DNA of 64,000 nt from the NCBI RefSeq assembly GCF_000935025.1, contig NZ_CP010836.1, forward strand, positions 1,178,001-1,242,000. The letters run 5' to 3'. The stretch's first letter is position 1. Each line of letters opens with the position of its first letter. Both the position numbers and the translations under genes were made by a program. Positions 61,661 to 64,000 of the stretch are shown one piece after another. Source of the stretch: Sphingomonas hengshuiensis (lineage in GTDB: Bacteria > Pseudomonadota > Alphaproteobacteria > Sphingomonadales > Sphingomonadaceae). Below the pieces are notes generated by a model, which was given only the letters and a program-made list of their open reading frames with translations, was not told the origin of the DNA and ran no database searches.

Positions 61661-62767
61661 ATGCTGCTCTTCCCCCCCGCCGCCTGTCCCCGCCTGATCG
61701 TCAAGATCGGCTCGGCGTTGCTCGTCGCGCCCGATGGCAGCGTGCGCCGCGCCTGGCTGGAGGGGATCGCCGCCGACATCGCCGCGCGCGCGCAGGCGGG
61801 GCAGCAGGTTGCGGTGGTCTCCTCCGGCGCGATCGCGCTCGGCGCCCGGCGGCTGGGGCTGCCCAAGGGCGGGCGCGCCAGCCTGGAGGACGCACAGGCC
61901 GCCGCCGCCACCGGCCAGATCGCGCTCAGCCAGGTCTGGGCCGAAGTGCTGGGCGCCGAGGGCCTCACCGCCGCGCAGATGCTCGTGACGCTCGACGATC
62001 TCGAGGACCGCCGCCGCTATCTCAACGCCTCGGCCACGCTCGACCGGCTGCTCGGCCTCGGCGTCGTCCCGATCCTCAACGAGAATGACAGCGTCGCGAC
62101 CGAGGAGATCCGCTTCGGCGACAATGATCGCCTCGCCGCGCGCGTGGCACAGGCGGCGGGGGCGGCGGGGGTGATCCTGCTCTCCGACATCGATGGGCTC
62201 TATGATCGCAACCCCGCGCTCCTTGGCGCGGTGCACATTGCGCGAGTCGAGCGGATCGACGCGGGGATCGAGGCCATGGCCGATCGCGGCTCGGCTTCGG
62301 GCATGGGATCGGGGGGCATGGTGTCGAAGATCGCCGCCGCGCGCATCGCCAACGCCGCGGGCGCGCATCTCGCCATCGCCTCGGGCCGCATCGATCGCCC
62401 GCTCTCCGCCGAGGCCCGCCACACGCTCTTCGTCGCCGAGAAATCGGCCCCTGCGCGCAAGGCGTGGCTGGCCGGGGGGATCACCGCGCGCGGCACGATC
62501 CATGTCGATGCCGGCGCCGCCACTGCGCTCGCGGCGGGCAAGAGCCTGCTCGCGGCGGGCGCCACCCGCGTCGAGGGCGATTTCGCGCGCGGCGACCTGA
62601 TCGTCATCGCCGCCCCCGACGGCCGCCCGCTGGCGCGCGGCCTCTCCGAATATCCCAGCGACGACGCCGCCCGCATCGCCGGCACGCGCAGCGACGAACA
62701 TGCCGCCCTGCTCGGCTACACCCCGCGCTCGACATTGGTCCATCGCAGCCACATGGCGCTGCTGTGA
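61661..62767 (+). CDS. proB: Glutamate 5-kinase
   Basis: A 368-residue protein with an amino-acid kinase domain (LIVKIGSALL, VSSGAIALGARRL, PILNENDSVATEEIRFGDNDRLAARV, LLSDIDGLYDRNP, GMGSGGMVSKIAAA). A C-terminal PUA domain follows (ARGTIHVDAGAATALAAGKSL). It phosphorylates glutamate in the first step of proline synthesis and is feedback-regulated by proline. The ATG at 61661 is used. Confidence 0.95.
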   Translation: MLLFPPAACPRLIVKIGSALLVAPDGSVRRAWLEGIAADIAARAQAGQQVAVVSSGAIALGARRLGLPKGGRASLEDAQAAAATGQIALSQVWAEVLGAEGLTAAQMLVTLDDLEDRRRYLNASATLDRLLGLGVVPILNENDSVATEEIRFGDNDRLAARVAQAAGAAGVILLSDIDGLYDRNPALLGAVHIARVERIDAGIEAMADRGSASGMGSGGMVSKIAAARIANAAGAHLAIASGRIDRPLSAEARHTLFVAEKSAPARKAWLAGGITARGTIHVDAGAATALAAGKSLLAAGATRVEGDFARGDLIVIAAPDGRPLARGLSEYPSDDAARIAGTRSDEHAALLGYTPRSTLVHRSHMALL

Positions 62768-62838
62768 GGGGCGGGAGCCGTTCGCCTCTGCCCGCCCTTC
62801 TGCGGGCGGGGCAAGGCCGCGCCGACACCTTTCTTCTT

Positions 62839-62930
62839 CCGTCATGCTGAACTTGTTTCAGCATCCAACCCTCAACCCGCGTCGCCGCTGCTGTGGCGCC
62901 GTGGGTGCTGAAACAAGTTCAGCATGACGG
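62839..62930. repeat. REP-like long inverted repeat
   Basis: Two 28-base arms (62839-62866 and 62903-62930, starting CCGTCATGCTGAACTTG) are complementary with a single mismatch and are separated by a 36-base loop. This motif is a common intergenic repeat in sphingomonad genomes. It lies between proB and the epimerase gene and may also stop transcription from proB. Confidence 0.85.
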
Positions 62931-63017
62931 TGAAGAGAGGGCGACCGCTGGCTTCGCATCCGATCTCCCCGTGCGAACAGCATGCGCCACCCCCCGCGCC
63001 CCCAAGGAGCAGCTGAC

Positions 63018-63941
63018 ATGGCCACCCTCTCGATCACCGGCGGCACCGGGTTCGTCGGCACCCGGCTGATCGCGCTCGCGCTCGAGGCGGGGCACGGCGT
63101 CCGCGCGCTCACCCGCCGCGACCAGCCCGCGCGCGCGGGGCTCGTCTGGGTCCGCGGCGACCTGACCGACACCGCCGCGCTGGCCGAACTCGCGACCGGC
63201 GCCGACGCGGTGATCCATGTCGCGGGGGTGGTCAACGCGCCCGACCGCGCCGGGTTCGCGGCGGGCAATATCGACGGCACGCGCGCGATGCTCGCCGCCG
63301 CGCAGGGGGCAGGGGTCGCGCGCTTCGTCCATGTCTCGTCGCTCGCCGCGCGCGAGCCCGGCCTCTCGGCCTATGGCTGGTCCAAGGCGGAGGGCGACGC
63401 GCTCGTCATGGCCTCGGGGCTCGACTGGAGCATCGTCCGTCCGCCCGCAATCTATGGCCCCGGCGACATGGAGATGCTCGAGCTGTTCCGCCTCGCCCAG
63501 CGCCGCCTCGCGCTGCTCCCCCCCGGCGGGCGGCTGTCGGTGATCGAAGTCGGCGACCTCGGGCGCCTCCTCCTCGCGCTCGCGCTGACCGATCGCTGCC
63601 CGCAGATCCTCGACCCCGATGACGGCGTCGCGGGCGGATGGAGCCACAAGGACTTCGCCCGCGCGATCGGCACCGCGGTGGGCCAGCGCGTCGCCGCCTT
63701 CGCCCTGCCGCGCCCGGTGCTGATGGCGGGCGCGCATCTCGACCGGCTGGCGCGCGGCAAGGCGGCCAAGCTCACCCCCGATCGCGTCGCCTATTTCTGC
63801 CACCAGGATTGGGTCGCGGACGCCGCGCACCGGCCGCCGGAAAATCTCTGGACGCCGCAGGTGGCGACTCCCGAGGGGCTGGCGGCGACCGCTGCCTGGT
63901 ATCGCGCGCAGGGGCTGCTCGCCGGCGCGGCGCGGCGGTAA
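63018..63941 (+). CDS. NAD-dependent epimerase/dehydratase family protein
   Basis: A 307-residue extended SDR-type protein. It has the nucleotide-binding GGTGFVGTRL at the N-terminus, a WVRGDLTD segment, HVAGVVN, and the catalytic-type YGWSKAEGD (Tyr-x3-Lys). RPPAIYGPGD follows. The ATG at 63018 has an AAGGAG site. The substrate is unknown; relatives include NADH:ubiquinone oxidoreductase-linked NDUFA9-like proteins and sugar epimerases. Confidence 0.85.
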   Translation: MATLSITGGTGFVGTRLIALALEAGHGVRALTRRDQPARAGLVWVRGDLTDTAALAELATGADAVIHVAGVVNAPDRAGFAAGNIDGTRAMLAAAQGAGVARFVHVSSLAAREPGLSAYGWSKAEGDALVMASGLDWSIVRPPAIYGPGDMEMLELFRLAQRRLALLPPGGRLSVIEVGDLGRLLLALALTDRCPQILDPDDGVAGGWSHKDFARAIGTAVGQRVAAFALPRPVLMAGAHLDRLARGKAAKLTPDRVAYFCHQDWVADAAHRPPENLWTPQVATPEGLAATAAWYRAQGLLAGAARR

Positions 63942-64000
63942 GGGCGGGGCCACACGGCGCGCCCGCCGGCGCAACGCCACGGCGCCCCTTTCGCCGCGCC

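Noticed and set aside
59831..62845. 1004-codon open frame on the minus strand
   Set aside because: It lies opposite obgE, the Uma2 gene and proB, all firmly identified. Long antisense frames are expected at this GC content and the translation has no domain.

Overview
The window looks like the chromosome of a sphingomonad (Sphingomonas or a close alphaproteobacterial relative). It is GC-rich. It has a TonB receptor locus coupled to CobN, a MucR regulator without the zinc-finger cysteines, sphingomonad/Ti-type TraA-TraC-TraD mobilisation genes, and a conserved housekeeping right flank (recJ, lptG, lptF, obgE, proB) next to tRNA-Glu. Everything is read from sequence and family knowledge; no database search was run.

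Layout. 1-1851: end of a bile-acid/Na+ symporter-like gene, a flavin reductase-like protein and a double-hotdog thioesterase carrying an in-frame hexanucleotide repeat. 2275-10640 (minus): a tightly packed stress/redox operon. In transcription order it has the truncated tail of a membrane protein, a VIT-family transporter, a flavin/2Fe-2S reductase, a b-type membrane subunit, an octaheme cytochrome c, a gutted universal stress protein, a P-type ATPase, an AI-2E-family permease and an Acg-like nitroreductase. 10640-12180 is a scar: ParB C-terminus, 5'-truncated group II intron, nucleotidyltransferase fragment. 12366-19049: TonB receptor, ExbB-like channel, DUF2149-like protein and an exported, membrane-anchored CobN-like protein. 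These look like a porphyrin/corrinoid uptake and (de)metallation unit.

19577-55560 is accessory DNA: a fused integrase/IS91 transposase, IS110, IS3 and two IS1111-like elements, a 3' tRNA-Lys fragment (likely attachment scar), and mobilisation genes with a probable oriT (37689-41856). The cargo includes a secreted protease operon with one protein joining a metzincin-like and a subtilase domain (24986-30241). A small HEPN unit was broken by IS3 (30966-32036). An ArdC-like antirestriction gene lies beside a nucleotidyltransferase-HEPN fusion. There is a five-gene envelope cassette (OmpA, coiled-coil membrane protein, lipoprotein, two exported proteins; 42898-48318). Finally there is a candidate defence cluster: 2OG-dioxygenase-like, HEPN plus zinc ribbon, and GHKL ATPase fused to a PD-(D/E)XK-like nuclease (48801-52756), with another HEPN/zinc-ribbon protein at 54251-55282.

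The most promising undescribed systems are the GHKL-nuclease/HEPN cluster, the dual-protease operon, the envelope cassette and the exported CobN locus.
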